From Theropithecus gelada (Eukaryota; Chordata; Mammalia; Primates; Cercopithecidae): DNA of 64,000 nt. The translations under genes and the position numbers were made by a program. Every line of letters starts with the position of its first letter. The first letter of the stretch is position 1. Of the stretch, positions 23,654-35,549 are shown piece after piece. The notes under the pieces are model-generated. The model was not told the origin of the DNA and did no database searches. It saw only the letters and a program-made list of their open reading frames with translations. The DNA lies in NCBI RefSeq assembly GCF_003255815.1, contig NC_037669.1, forward strand, positions 53,849,801-53,913,800. Direction: 5' to 3'.

Positions 23654-25501
23654 GTAAATTAGTATTGGGAGTGGGGTGCTGCTAAAAAGATACCCAAAAA
23701 TGTGGAAGCGACTTTGGAAATCGGTAACAGGCAAAGGTTGGGACAGTTTAAAGGGCTCAGAAAAATGTGGGAAAGTGTGGAACTCCCTCGAGATTTGTTG
23801 AATGGCTTTGACAAAAATGCTGATAATGACATGGACAATGAAATCCAGGCTGAGGTGGTCTCAGATGGAGATGAGGAACTTGTTGGAAACTGGAGCAAAC
23901 GTGACTCTTGTGTTTTAGCAAAGAGGCTGGTAGCATTTTGCCACTATCCTAGATATTTGCGGAACTTTGAACTTAAGAGAGATGATTTAGGGTATCTGGT
24001 GGAAGAAATTTCTAAGCAGCAAAGCATTTAAGAGGTGACTTGGGTTCTGTTGAAGGCATTCAGTTTTATAAGGGAAGCAGAGCATAAAAGTTTGGAAAAT
24101 TTGTAGCAATGTGATAGAAAAGAAAAACCTACCGCATGTTCTCACTCATAGGTGGGAACTGAACAATGAGATCACTTGGACTCGGGAAGGGGAACATCAC
24201 ACACCGGGACCTATGATGGGGACGGGGGAGGAGGGAGGGATTGCATTGGGAGTTATACCTGATGTAAATGACGAGTTGATGGGTGCTGACGAGTTAATGG
24301 GTGCAGCACACCAACATGGCACAAGTATACATATGTAACAAACCTGCACGTTGTGCACATGTACCCTAGAACTTAAAGTATAATAATAAAAAAAAAAAAG
24401 GAAAGAAAAACCCATTTTCTGAGGAGAAATTCAAGCAGACTGCAGACATTTGCCTAAGTAATGACGAGCCAAATGTTAATCCCCAAGACAATGGGGAAAA
24501 TGTCTCCAGGGCATGTCAGAAGTCTTCACAGCAGCCCCTCCCATCACAGGCCCACAGGCCTAGGAGAAAATGGTGTCCTGGGCTGGTCCCAGAGTTCCTG
24601 TCTCATGCTATCTGCAGCCTGGGGACATGGTGCCCTGCATCCCAGCCACTCCAGTCATGGCTGAAAGGGGCCAATGTAGAGCTCCGGTCATGGCTTCAGA
24701 GGGTGCAAGCCCCAAGCCTTGGCAGCTTCCACATGGTTTTGGGCCTGGAAGTGCACAGAAGTCAAGAATTGGGGTTTGGGAATCTCTGCCTAGATTTCAG
24801 AAGATGTATGGAAATGCCTGGACGTCCAGATAGAAGTTTGCTACAGGGGCAGGGTGCTCATGGAGAACCTCTGCTAAGGCAGTGCAGAAGGGAAATGTGG
24901 GGTCAGAACCTCCACACAGAGTCCCTACTGGGACACCACCTAGTGGAGCTGTGAGAAAAGGGCCACTGTCCTGCAGACCCCAGAATGGTAGATACACTGA
25001 CAGTTTGCACCCTGTGCCTGGAAAAGTCGCTGACACTCAACACTAGCCGGTGAAAGCAGCCGGGAGGGAGGCTGTACCCTGCAAAGCCACAGGGGTGGAG
25101 CTGCCCAAGACCATGGGAATTCACCCCTTGGATCAGCGTGACCGTGACCTGGATATGAGACATGGATTCAAAGGAGATCATTTTGGAGCTTTAAGATTTG
25201 ACCACCCTGCTGACCAGACCTGTATGGGCCCTGTAGCCCCTTTGTTTTGGCCAACTCCTTTCATTTGGAACAGTTGTATTTACCTAATGCCTGTACCTCC
25301 ACTGTATCTAGGAAGTAATTAACTTGCTTTTGATTTTACAGACTCATAGGCAGAAGGGACTTGCCTTGTTTCAGATGAGACTTTGGACTGTGGACTTTTT
25401 AGTTAATGCTGAAATGAGTTAAGACTTTGGGGGACTGTTGGGAAGGCATGATTGGTTTTGAAATGTGAAGACATGAGGTCTGGGAGGAGCCAGGGGCAGA
25501 A
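23654..25501 (+). mobile_element. MaLR internal region, interrupted by an L1 tail
   Basis: Starts AGTAAATTAGTATTGGGAG... after the 5' LTR and ends with a purine-rich tract (GGAGGAGCCAGGGGCAGAA) just before the 3' LTR, as a polypurine primer would. The 109-codon frame at 23702-24031 is the usual gag-like remnant of MST internal sequence and is not evidence of a working gene. Confidence 0.85.
24130..24400 (+). mobile_element. 5'-truncated L1PA 3' end nested in the MaLR
   Basis: CATGTTCTCACTCATAGGTG, the G-rich GACGGGGGAGGAGGGAGGG tract and AACAAACCTGCACGTTGTGC end in an A-tail. Direct repeats AAAGAAAAACC at 24119-24129 and 24402-24412 mark target-primed insertion. Confidence 0.93.
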
Positions 25502-25864
25502 TGTTATGGTTTGGCTCTGTGTCCCCACTCAAATCTCATCTCGAATTGTATTCCCACAATTCCTACGTTTTATAGGAGGGACCTGGTGGGAGATAATTGA
25601 ATCACGGGGGCAGTTTCCCCCACACTTGTTCTCATGGTAGTGAATAAGTCTCACGAGATCTGATGGTTTGATAAGGGGAAACCCTTTCACTTGGCTCTCA
25701 ACCTCTGTCTTGCCACCACCACGTGAGATGTGCCTTTCTTCTTCTGCCATGACTGTGAGGCTTCCCCAGCCATGTGGAACTGTAAGACCAATAAACCTCT
25801 TTCTTTTGTAAATTGTCCAGTCTCAGGTATGTGTTTATCAGCAACGTGAATATGGACTAATACA
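25502..25864 (+). repeat. 3' LTR of the MaLR element
   Basis: Starts TGTTATGGTTTGGCTCTGTG and ends ATGGACTAATACA. It parallels the 5' LTR over its whole length. Confidence 0.92.
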
Positions 25865-26068
25865 TGTATTGCATTGGAACTCAGGGCAAAAGGTGTTTGG
25901 GGCTTTCTGCTGCTAAGAAGCTTAATGTTAAGGGGTCTATGCCCCTCATCATTTCCTGAGCACTCTGTATAGCACATGGAGACTATAGCAAGAATGAAGC
26001 TCCCCACCCCGTGCTCAGGGCCTTGCAATCTAGAAAGCATATGAGGAAAAAGAAAGTCGAGCAAGCCC

Positions 26069-26195
26069 CTGATATCATCCGTCTGTGATTGACAGATTCA
26101 TCTGAGCAGTTCTTAAACCTTATTTTTAGCTGTTTCCCTTCTGGGTGAGGTAGAAGCTTTCCACGGGTCAAGAGAGAAAGGAGAGCAGGTATAAA
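26069..26195. repeat. 127-bp repeated block, copy 1
   Basis: Matches 29148-29274 without a net indel and with about 19 differences (about 85 percent). Both copies share GATTCATCTGAGCAGTT and GTCAAGAGAGAAAGG. Confidence 0.85.
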
Positions 26196-26400
26196 ATCTC
26201 ACAAAATCAGACAGATCTGGTTGAGTTCCAGCTCTGCTGGGCCACCTTGAGGAGGTCACTTCTTTGAGCCTCAGTTTCTTTGTGGGTACAATGGGGAAAA
26301 TCATCATTTCAAGCTGCCAGAGTTGTTCTGAAGACAAAATGAGACTAGGTTTGTAGAGTGTGCACAGAGTACCTGGCTCACAGTAAATGCTAAGTGGCTA
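26190..26400 (+). mobile_element. MIR SINE, sense
   Basis: GACAGATCTGGTTGAGTTCC, TTGAGCCTCAGTTTCTTTG and the 3' tail GTACCTGGCTCACAGTAAATG are all present, so this is a nearly full MIR. Confidence 0.88.
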
Positions 26401-26856
26401 GAGAGGGGTCATTCATTTGGGCCTGAAAAAGCATCTTTGAAGGTGTGTGTGGGGCTGACTGGGTAGGTCCCACTTGGGGTAACAGAAGAAAAGCCAGCTT
26501 TTCTAGCCCTGGGAGGAGCTGGCCTCAGAGGCCCTGACTGTCTCCTCCCCACCCTGGTGTGAATGTTCTACAAAGGACAGGAGGCCAGGCCCACCTGTTC
26601 TGTCCCAGAAATGCTACAACAGCTGGCCCTGCCCAGCCTTCACTGCAGGGTCAATGCCTCCTCTCCCAGGCCTAGTGGACAGACCTCAAGGAACCGGGCC
26701 TTGGGGCCTCTCAGTCTCTCTGCAGGCATTCGCCTTGGGCAGCATTAGGAGTGAGAAAGGAGGAGACATCCTCTCCTCATGGGCCATTGAGAAGCCACGT
26801 GAGCTGCCCATATGAGCATCACCTGCACATGCAAAGATGACCTTTGCTCCTAAAAA

Positions 26857-27232
26857 AGTTTACATGGGTAAATGTGTGCCATGGTGGTTTGCTGCACCTA
26901 CCAACCCATCACCTAGGTAGTAAGCCCCATACGCATTAGCTATTTATCCTGATGCTCTCCCTCCCTCTATTCCCCAACATGCCCTGGTGTGTGTTGTTTC
27001 CCTCCCTGTGTCTATGTGTTCTTATTGTTCAGCTCCCACTTATAAGCAAGAACATGCGGTGTTTGGTTTCCTGTCCCTGTGTTAGTTTGCTGAGGATAAT
27101 GGCTTCCAGCTCCATTCATGTCCCTGCAAAGGACATGATCTCAGTCTTTTTTATGGCTGCATAATATTCCATGGTGCATATGTCCTGCACATATATCCTG
27201 GAACTTAAATAAAATAAAATTAGGAAAAAAAA
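26857..27232. mobile_element. L1 3' end with 5' inversion (twin priming)
   Basis: From 26857 to about 27182 the plus strand is antisense L1 3' sequence (GCCATGGTGGTTTGCTGCACC, GAACATGCGGTGTTTGG, CCCTGCAAAGGACATGA). At about 27183 it switches to the sense L1 terminus CCTGCACATATATCCTGG with AACTTAAAT and an A-tail. Short AAAAAAGT repeats flank it. This is the geometry of a twin-primed insertion. Confidence 0.75.
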
Positions 27233-27469
27233 GTACCAAGTTCCCAAGAGTCATTAGTCCAAACTTCATGTTGTCTTCATATTTCTACAAAAAGTAATAT
27301 TACCAACTTTCTTTTTTAATCAATAAAATGCACTCAAATTAAAAAAATTAAATTTTAAAAAAGGTGAGTGGATTCTCTTGCATTATCTCAGCAGCAGAAA
27401 ACCAGCCCTTGGAATCCTCACCAGCCTCCCTCTCTTTACTGGGCACTTCCAGGCTGTTTTTCTCCCTCA

Positions 27470-27600
27470 GTTCTCACAATAACACCATAGGCTGGTACTA
27501 TTATCATCTCCACTTCACAGAGGAAGAACACGAGGCCCTGGGAGATCACTCAGCTGATGCCTAGAAGACTCAATCCCAGATCTGTATGATCCCAAAGCCC
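27470..27600 (-). mobile_element. MIR relic, antisense
   Basis: TTCTCACAATAACACCATAG, CACTTCACAGAGGAAGAAC and CACTCAGCTGATGCC are in antisense MIR order. Confidence 0.75.
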
Positions 27601-27602
27601 TC

Positions 27603-28050
27603 ACTTTTTAAAAAATATGCTCCAAATTATTTTATTTAATTTTTAATTGACAAAAATTCTATATATTTGTGGTTTAGACATGATGTTTTGAAATTCATAA
27701 ACACTATGGAAAGGCTAAATCAGGCTAAATAACATATGCATTGCCTTGCTTACTTTCTGTGTGGTGAGAACACTTAATATTATTCTCTTAGTGATTTTCA
27801 AGTACACATGATTGTATTGCATGTCATTGCCTATGTCACCACGCTGTACGATAGATCTCCTGAACTCACTCCACCTGTGGCATTGACATCTTATATCCTT
27901 TGACCCGATCTCTCCAACCCTGCCCACCCAACCCCTGGGAACCACCATTCTACTCTCTGCTCCTGTGAGTTTGACTTTTCTAGATTCTACACACAGAGTA
28001 AGTGAGATCACGTGGTGTTTGTCTTTCTGTGCAGTGTCCAGCTGCAGCTC
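27603..28050 (-). mobile_element. L1MA-like 3' UTR, antisense
   Basis: GGCTAAATAACATATGCATTG, GTGGTGAGAACACTTAATA, CTGTACGATAGATCTCCTG and CCACCATTCTACTCTCTGC occur in the order of the antisense L1M 3' region. Confidence 0.85.
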
Positions 28051-29147
28051 ACTTTCATCTTCCCAGTAGACTGCCATCATCTTTACCAAGAGGAGAGGTG
28101 GTGTAAATGAGCCTGGAGCCAAACGCTCTTATCCTGTCTCTCTGTTCTCCGCAGGCCCAATGTCCAAACCAATTTCACTGCTTGACACTCACTGACCTGC
28201 CTGCCCTGCTTACATACCATTCTCCTTCCACCTCTCAGGTCCTGCCAGCCTTCAGGGTCGCACTGCCACCTGCTCACACGGCCTCTCCTATGCTCATCTG
28301 AATGGAAGAGGCAACAGCTTTAAATGGCTCCAGTTCCTTGGGAATCTGACTAATGGAGCATCCTGGTTCACATAGGCCAGTGGGAGCAGCAGGACCCAGG
28401 GGCCTGGGGGAATGGGTAAACATGCAGGGCTGTGTCAGGCAGGAAACCAGGAGGGGCGGCTAACCTCGGTGGATTAACGGGAGATGGCAGGCCACCACAA
28501 CATGCCCTCCTGGATAATGTGTGGGACACAGTGGCCTTGGCTTTGGGGCAAAGCCACTGTGAGGGAGGGGCTGTCTTCATTCCTCATGCTTCCCTCAGAG
28601 ATTTTTCAGGGCTTTGGGTTGAGCCGCAAAGCCAAGAATGATTAGGTAAAAATAAAGTAAGTTACAGACATCAATGCCAACATGCTTAAGGCTGAAGTGT
28701 ACCGACGTCTACAACTTACTTTGAAGTGTATCAAAAAATAAAATAGAATGCATGGATGGGGCTAGAAAGGTTTGTGGTGAAGTTGACATAGTGAAACACC
28801 CATGGTAGAGTCCAGGGGGTGGGCATGTGGGTGTTCCCTGTGCAGGCAGAACCAACCCACAAGACAGCAGAAGGAATACTCTTGTCCCACAGTGGGAACT
28901 GGCGGTCTCACTGGAAGAGATGCGTTCATGACACTTCTCAGGAATCCTTTTGTGAGACTATGCTTTGTGCCCAGTAACTCATGCTTGTATTGGGGCAGGG
29001 GGGCGGGAACTGAGGAAACTCCTACCCTGCCCAGGTGATGTCAGAAACCAAAACCAATGTCAGTCTCAGATCAGAAAAACTGAGTTTTCTGGGATCAGTT
29101 GTCTCCTCCTTGACATCCCCTCAAAGATTAAAAACACCTCTGAACTC

Positions 29148-29274
29148 CTGATATTATCCATCTATGATTCACAGATTCATCTGAGCAGTTGTTAAACCTC
29201 ATTTTCAGCTGTTCCCCTTCTGGGCAAGGTATAAGTCTTTCATGAGTCAAGAGAGAAAGGGGAGCAAGTATAAG
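29148..29274. repeat. 127-bp repeated block, copy 2
   Basis: Partner of 26069-26195 at about 85 percent. The flanks differ, so the similarity is confined to this block. Confidence 0.85.
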
Positions 29275-30019
29275 AAGATAGAAGTTTGTATTCCTCCAAC
29301 CTCACCTTGCACAAACCTATGGATTAATTTTATATTCTGTCTCTGAGGTATTCACTAAAGAGGTCTGTACCTGTTATTTATTTTCCTCATCTGTCTTTCT
29401 TAGGGAATATTTTCTTTAAAGCTCCGAACAGGTGACAGGACTGGAGAAGAACAATTATCATGGTACCCACTGTCCCAGGCAGGAGCTTAACTCTGAGATG
29501 ACAAACACATTCTACAATATGCACTTAATGAGCAGCTACTATGTGCTAGGCAGTTTGCAAGCCATCATAGGAGAGGTAGAGTTGAATAAAATGTTCACAT
29601 TCTGGAAGGGTTGGTCAAGTGTAGCTTGGATTAACCCCCAGGAAAGTTAATCATACGCTTGCTTAGAATGACATTCACCCAACCCGTTTCCCCCACGCAC
29701 TCCCACAGCCTTGGGAAATCCTAATGCACTATCATCTATAACCTTGGAGACGTGCAGTTTCCCCCTTCCAGGTGATTTATGATATAAAAATCTTCTCATG
29801 ACCACAGGTAAATCATCCCTTCTCTCTGGGCTTTATCTCCCCCAAAGTACATTTTAAAGAATAATTTCTGGGCTTTGCCAGCTTTTATTAGTCAGACACA
29901 TACAACTGCTAATAGGAACTTCCTGTCAGCACAACATGGCCCGTGTTGGTGGGTCATAAGGGGGAAAATAAAAGGGATTATTGATAGTAAAAAAAAAGTG
30001 GAAGACAGTGATTTTACTA

Positions 30020-30140
30020 CACTCCCATTTTACGGCTGACGGAACTCTGGCACAGGGAAGTACAGTGACAGTTCAAAGTCGGTGGTGTAGCTAGGTTTCC
30101 TGATTCTCAGCCTGGGAGTTTCCTACCATGCAACAATGCC
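30020..30140 (-). mobile_element. MIR relic, antisense
   Basis: CCCATTTTACGGCTGACGG, AACTCTGGCACAGGGAAG and TGATTCTCAGCCTGGGAG are a recognisable antisense MIR core. Confidence 0.6.
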
Positions 30141-30589
30141 TCCTGGGGTGAGCAGTGGGACGTGAAGGACTGAGATGGATACAGCATAGGAGGCTAAGCA
30201 GCACCCACTGGCCTCTACTGTTTGGAACATCACTGAGACCCTAAGCAAGGAGCCAGAGCTATGTCTGGCCTCTGTATGAATATTATGCAGGACTCAGCAC
30301 TCACCCTGTAGGGCTTTCCAGCACTTGGCTTGCATATGAGAAGTGAGAGAAATGGAACATGAGATTCACACACCAATGAATTTTCAGAGAAGGACATCAA
30401 GTGTCACAATCCCAGCCAACTAAGAGGTATCAAAGACCCGGCATCTTGCTGCTCACAGAAGAAATTCCTGCTCTTTTACAAAGCAGTGCTAGATCAGAAG
30501 TCATCAGAACACACTGCATCTGCAAAGCACACTTCTTCCCAACTATGGAGGAGCTGCAAGAACCAGTCATAGCAACTTAATAACAAGAG

Positions 30590-30790
30590 CTGCGTACACC
30601 TCTCTGTAGCCCTTGTGTTGCTCAGAGCTCTTTCACACACATCTGCCTATTTGATGCTTTCCACAGCCATTTGAGGTGGACAGAGTAGGGTTTATTAATA
30701 TGGAAGCCCAGAGAGGTTATGTGACCTGCCCAAGGACACAAAATTAGTGAGGCAGGACCTGATTCCACGTCTGGTCTAACTTCTTCATTT
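30590..30790 (-). mobile_element. MIR SINE, antisense
   Basis: CAGAGAGGTTATGTGACCTG, CCCAAGGACACAAAATTAG and a degraded left part with CTCAGAGCTCTTTCACAC support it. Confidence 0.8.
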
Positions 30791-32390
30791 CATAGATGAG
30801 CAAATAGACTCAAAGGGGTGGAAAAGTGGCAGATGTTTCAACTGGAGGTTCTCGGTCCTGGTCCAGTTCTCCACCAGCTGTGGCCTTGGGTGAGCCATAT
30901 CCTCTCTCTGGCACTCAGGTACTCATCAACAAAAGAAGAAGATGGACCTATATACTGGCTCTCAAACTTATTAAAGTAGCAAATAAATGAGCTTCATGGA
31001 GTTCTTTGCCAAATACCTTCATGAGTATAATTTTCCTCTGTGTGTAAGAAACAAATTTAGTGTCAGAATGTAAAACCATGGAAATTATGAAATATGCCAT
31101 CACCACCACTGACACATGACTTTATGAATAAAATTGAGCTAATGAATTAAGCATGAGTGACTAAGGGTATCTCCCTTAATATTAATTGGCTACTTGAACA
31201 TTCAATATATCGTGTTCAAGACTAGCAGATAAAGAAAAGTAAATGCTGAGGGTTAAGATTGTTATGAGAGTTACAGAAAACAGATAATTATGAAATATTT
31301 TAAATCACAGGCTTTTAAATCTGTAACATTTTAAATCCATTTTAAGGAAGATAGAAAATTCTCCCAGATGCTAGAAATGAGAAGTCAAAATTGAAAGTTG
31401 AGGAGGAGGAGGAATAGATCTAGCAACCCATAGGGACATCTGAGCAAATAGAAGTCTGAGAGGCTGAGGCTTCACTCCTTCCCAATTGTAGAGTTAAGAT
31501 TGCATGCTGTGGGTATGACCAAAAGCTAATTAGGCTTACTGAAAAGAGCACTAGAAAGGATTGTCCCATAGTGAACCAGAAGTTAGAAACTCTACCCCTC
31601 AGCTCACCATGAAAGTGCCAGATGTGGGTATGATTACACACTGCTCTTGCAATATGGGTATCCAAGTTCAAAATATAACTTAAAAATTACCATCCTACAA
31701 TTCCATACCCAGCTAAACTACCATTCAAGTGAAATAAATGTCTTTCCAGAAATACACAGACTAAGAGAGCTTAGTTACTCCAGGTCCTTGCTCAAAGAAC
31801 TACTAAAGGATTAACTCCAACAAGAAGAATATGCAATCCTGTAGAAAGGAATGAAAACAATGGGTAGCAAACATATCAGTAAAGCATGTTGTGAAATACA
31901 AGTATCAACTCTTAAGAAGTAATAAGGCAAAATCAAGATATCACAGGGATGATGAGAGTGTGGGATTTGGAGCAGAATTTGTGTCCTAGAGTATTTTTTC
32001 TTATTCAGAAAGAGGACAAAGATAGTTAACAGCCACACTGACTGAGTCAGCACCACACCTCCTATCTCTCCACTGCACTCAGGGATAGATCCTTTCCTCC
32101 CAGCCCAGTGGTGCTGCATGCACAGCTATCACAGCCTCCCACGGCACTTCACAGATGGACTTCAGTTGCAGTCCTTTCTGCCAAAGACAATTGTGGCCAT
32201 GGTTCTGGTCCTGACTCTTCAGTGGGCATTCTTAGAACTCTATTGTTTCATTCTTAGGAAGGAAACCCACAAGGCCTGTCAGCATGCCTTCAGGGCCCCA
32301 GGAGTGACTGCTCCATTTCCAGCACCTGGCACAATTGGAGCTCCAGATTCTACACACCCTCCTGCTTCTTGGGCCTTTTTTCTTGTAAAG

Positions 32391-32597
32391 CACTACTGTC
32401 CAATAGAATGTTCTATGATGATAGACATGTTCTATTTATGTGCTGTCTGATATGGTGGCCACTAGTCACAGGTGGGCATTCAGCATGGGAAATTTGACTA
32501 ATGAAACAGAGAAACTGAGCTGTAAATTTTATTTAATTTCAATTTAAATAGACAGATGTGGTTTGTGGCTACTGTATGGGACAATGTAGTTCTAGAA
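32391..32597 (+). mobile_element. hAT-type MITE (MER family)
   Basis: CACTACTGTCCAATAGAATG opens and GGACAATGTAGTTC closes the unit as degraded inverted ends. The internal GTGGCCACTAGTCACAGGTG and TTTATTTAATTTCAATTTAA match a common hAT-Charlie MITE. I am not certain of the MER number. Confidence 0.75.
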
Positions 32598-32820
32598 AGT
32601 GGAAATCGCTGAAGGGATCCATTCCATTCCCTTTTTGGGAAGCTCTGAGGTGTTTCTCTCTCTCTCTCCCCTGGAGTGGGAGCGAGGGCAGGTGGGTGGC
32701 CCCAAGAAGGAACTCCTTCTTGTCTGGACTACTTGGCCCCAGAACTTCTGCTTCCTCTGACCACAAGCCCTCACTTGTTTGTCTGACAGGCCTCAGCCTG
32801 CCTTGAGCACTCTCTTAGAC

Positions 32821-32986
32821 CAGTGCTCCTCAAATTTTCATGTGCATAAAAACCACCAGGAGTGTTGCTAAAATGCAGGTTCTGATTGAGCAGACTTGGG
32901 ATGGGGCCTGAGAGAGTCAGTATGTCTGACAAGCTCCCAAATAAGGCTGGTGCTACTGGCCTGGAGACACTTTGAGTAGTAATAAG
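32821..32986 (+). mobile_element. hAT-type MITE, MER20-like
   Basis: CAGTGCTCCTCAAATTTTC, AAAACCACCAGGAGTGTTG and the closing CACTTTGAGTAG match the layout of a short Charlie-type MITE with TIRs. Confidence 0.65.
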
Positions 32987-33015
32987 ATTTTAGAGACAGA
33001 AGCTCCTCTGAAAAG

Positions 33016-33470
33016 GCTACATACTGTATGATTCCAACTATATGACATTCTGGCAAAGGCAACACTATGGAGGTAGGGAAAAGATCAGTTTGGGGCAGTG
33101 GGGGCTGAACAGGCAGAGCACAGGGGATTTCTAAGGCAGGAAAACTACTCGGTGTGATACTGCAATGGTGGGTATGTCATTACACATTCACTGGAGGTAC
33201 AACATTGCACATTTGGAGGTACCTCCAAACCCATAGGAGGTACAACACCAAGAGAGAACCCCAATGTCAACTATGGACTTTAATTAATAATAATGTATCA
33301 ATATTGGCCCCTTGATTGTAGCAAATGTACCACCCAAATGCAAGATGCTCCTAATATGGGAAATGGGCATTGGGAAGAGGTGTGGGGTGTATATGGGAGC
33401 TTTCTGTACTTTCTGCTCCATTTTTCTGTAAACTTAAAACAGCTAAAATTAATAACAATCTATTGATCTA
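33016..33470 (+). mobile_element. Ancient L1 (L1ME-like) 3' UTR, sense
   Basis: GGCTACATACTGTATGATTCC, ACTATATGACATTCTGGC, ATGGACTTTAATTAATAATA and GCAAATGTACCACCC occur in consensus order. It contains an 18-bp perfect palindrome at 33212-33229. Confidence 0.8.
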
Positions 33471-34359
33471 AAAAAACTATACTTAATCTGCAAAATTTAA
33501 TGTGCAATTTTGGGGGAGGGGGGGTTAAAGACCCTCCCCCACTTAAAAACTCCTGTCTGAGAAAACAGGAAATGTGCCTCACTCATCCTCCCCACCCAAC
33601 CTCCACCCCACTCCCACAGTGCCCAGGAAATGTCTACCAAGAATGGATACTTGGTAAATTTCTCCCGATTAATTTAAAAAGCAAAACCTGGCATCATGCC
33701 TGGCACAGAGTAGGTACTCAACAAATATTTGGTGGATAAATAAACATGAGGTGGGAATTCTAACAAAACAGCTTGAGAATACCTGAAAACAGGCACTCAG
33801 TTGTTACTTTTTTGTGCTGGCACAGCTCAGTTCATGACTCTCCAAGGTTCTCACCAGCCCCTAATATGACAACATCTCTCCTCTATGAGACAGCAAAATT
33901 ATCAAGGGTGAAAACACCACCATTTCATCCCGTACTCTCACTGCTTGGCTGGGCCTTGCATACAGTAGGTGCACCTTGAATGTTTGCTGACATCTCTTTG
34001 AAGTGACTCCACTTCTCCTTCCTGTGTTGATCCTCTTGAACTTCTGGAGGTAGCCAGACAAACTCACACGATGGCACTAGCTCCAGTCACAACTGCCCAT
34101 AGGCTGTAACATCACAGCTGCCAGGCTTCTTCTCAGACCCCCAAGACATTGCAAAGCCTTCTCCATCCTCAGTTAAATTCTTCCTTGCCATACTCCTCAA
34201 AACTCAAGGTCATTTGATGGCAGCCTCCTTTTCCTCCAAACTCATTGTATTATCCAAATTCATTCTATTTGCTTGCCCCTTCTAAACAGCTAATATGTGC
34301 TTTTTCACCTAACCTTACCAAATCTGCATGGAGGAAGGAGATGAGTAAAGGAAAAGGCC

Positions 34360-34480
34360 CTCTCCTCTAGAAGTTTACGAGAGGATACTGAGGCTCAGAA
34401 AGGATGAGCCTCCTGCCTAATGTCACACAGTGGAGAATGAAGAGCAGGCATTCACATGCTGCTCTGAAAACACATACTCT
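34360..34480 (-). mobile_element. MIR relic, antisense
   Basis: GAGGATACTGAGGCTCAG, CTAATGTCACACAGTGG and a diverged tail are present. Confidence 0.6.
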
Positions 34481-34544
34481 TCGTTGATGAGCTTTGCTGA
34501 GCCTCTCTCTTATCTGAGTAATCTTCTGAAATTACAGCTCTCTT

Positions 34545-35215
34545 CATGCCAATCATCTCTTGCTCAAAAACATTCAACAGCTCCCTCCAGACCAATGAAT
34601 GAAATCTGAACTCTTTGGCTTAGCAGTCAAGGTTCTTAACGAAGGGGCTTCAGCCTAATGACTTCATCTTATTTCTTATGATTCCCTATCACAAAATCTA
34701 TCCTGTAGCTACACTGAACTATGGACCATATATATCCTGCATATACACAGACTTTCCACCTCTGATGTTTGCTTATTTCTGAAAAGACTTTTCTTCCTAA
34801 TCCTGCAGAGATCAAATCAAAGACTGTCTGTTTCAGCAGGGCATGGTAGCTCACACCTGTAATCCCAGCACTTTGGGAGCCTGAGACGGGCAGATCACTT
34901 GAGGTCAGGAGTTCGAGACCAGCCTGGCCAACATGGTGAAACCCTGTCTCTACTGAAAATACAAAAATTAGCCAGATGTGGTGGCACACAGCTGTAATCC
35001 CAGTTGCTCAGGAGGCTGAGGCAGGAGAATCACTTGAACATGAGAGACAGAGGTTGCAGTGAGCTGAGATCAAGCCACTGTACTCCAGCCTGGGTGACAG
35101 AGTGAGACTCCATCTCAAAAAAGAAAAAAAAAAAAGACTGTTTCATAAAGTCTTTTCCAGGACATGTGACTGAAAATAATGTTGTTGTTCTCTGATTGTC
35201 TATGTTCCTTCATCT
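34545..35215 (+). mobile_element. L2 relic, sense, split by an AluS
   Basis: ACATTCAACAGCTCCCTCC and CTTAGCAGTCAAGGTTCTTA before the Alu and AAAGTCTTTTCCAGGACATG after it follow sense L2 order. Confidence 0.6.
34836..35137 (+). mobile_element. AluS-like element
   Basis: Full Alu with GAGTTCGAGACCAGCCTGGC and GTTGCAGTGAGCTGAG and an A-tail. CTGTTTCA at 34828-34835 and 35138-35145 is the target-site duplication core. Confidence 0.93.
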
Positions 35216-35229
35216 AAATCACTATATGG

Positions 35230-35549
35230 CATCCACCATCCATCCATCCACCCATCCATCCATCCAAGCCTCCATCATACATCCATCTATCATCCATCAT
35301 CCATTCATTAACCATCCATCCATTCATCATCCAGCCATGCATCTATCTGTCCATATGCCCATTCATTATCCATTTATCATTCATCTATCCATCTGTCCAT
35401 CTATCATCCATCTACCCATTCATGCATCCATCTATCCATGCATCCATCTATCATCCATCTGTGCATCCTTCCTTCCATCCATCCATCCATCCATCCATCC
35501 ATCCATCTGTCCACCCATCCGTCTGTCCATCCATCCATCCATTCATCCA
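35230..35549 (+). repeat. (ATCC)n tetranucleotide array
   Basis: About 320 bp of CATC/CATT/CTGT variants with a clean run of seven or more CATC units at about 35475-35505. It grew beside the L2 3' region. The open frames on both strands here are the repeat itself. Confidence 0.95.

Larger units (their letters stand above)
23293..25864 (+). mobile_element. MaLR (MST/THE1-type ERVL) element with both LTRs
   Basis: Two similar LTRs (23293-23653 and 25502-25864) bracket an internal region, with 5-bp flanks TGCAT (23288-23292) and TGTAT (25865-25869), one mismatch apart. That is the expected 5-bp duplication of ERVL-type elements. The internal part has a short gag-like remnant frame at 23702-24031 and no polymerase. 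An L1 tail is nested at 24130-24400. MaLR elements are non-autonomous relics; nothing here looks functional. Confidence 0.9.

Noticed and set aside
23702..24031. 109-codon frame as a possible new gene
   Set aside because: It belongs to the MaLR internal region between two LTRs and is the usual decayed gag-like remnant.
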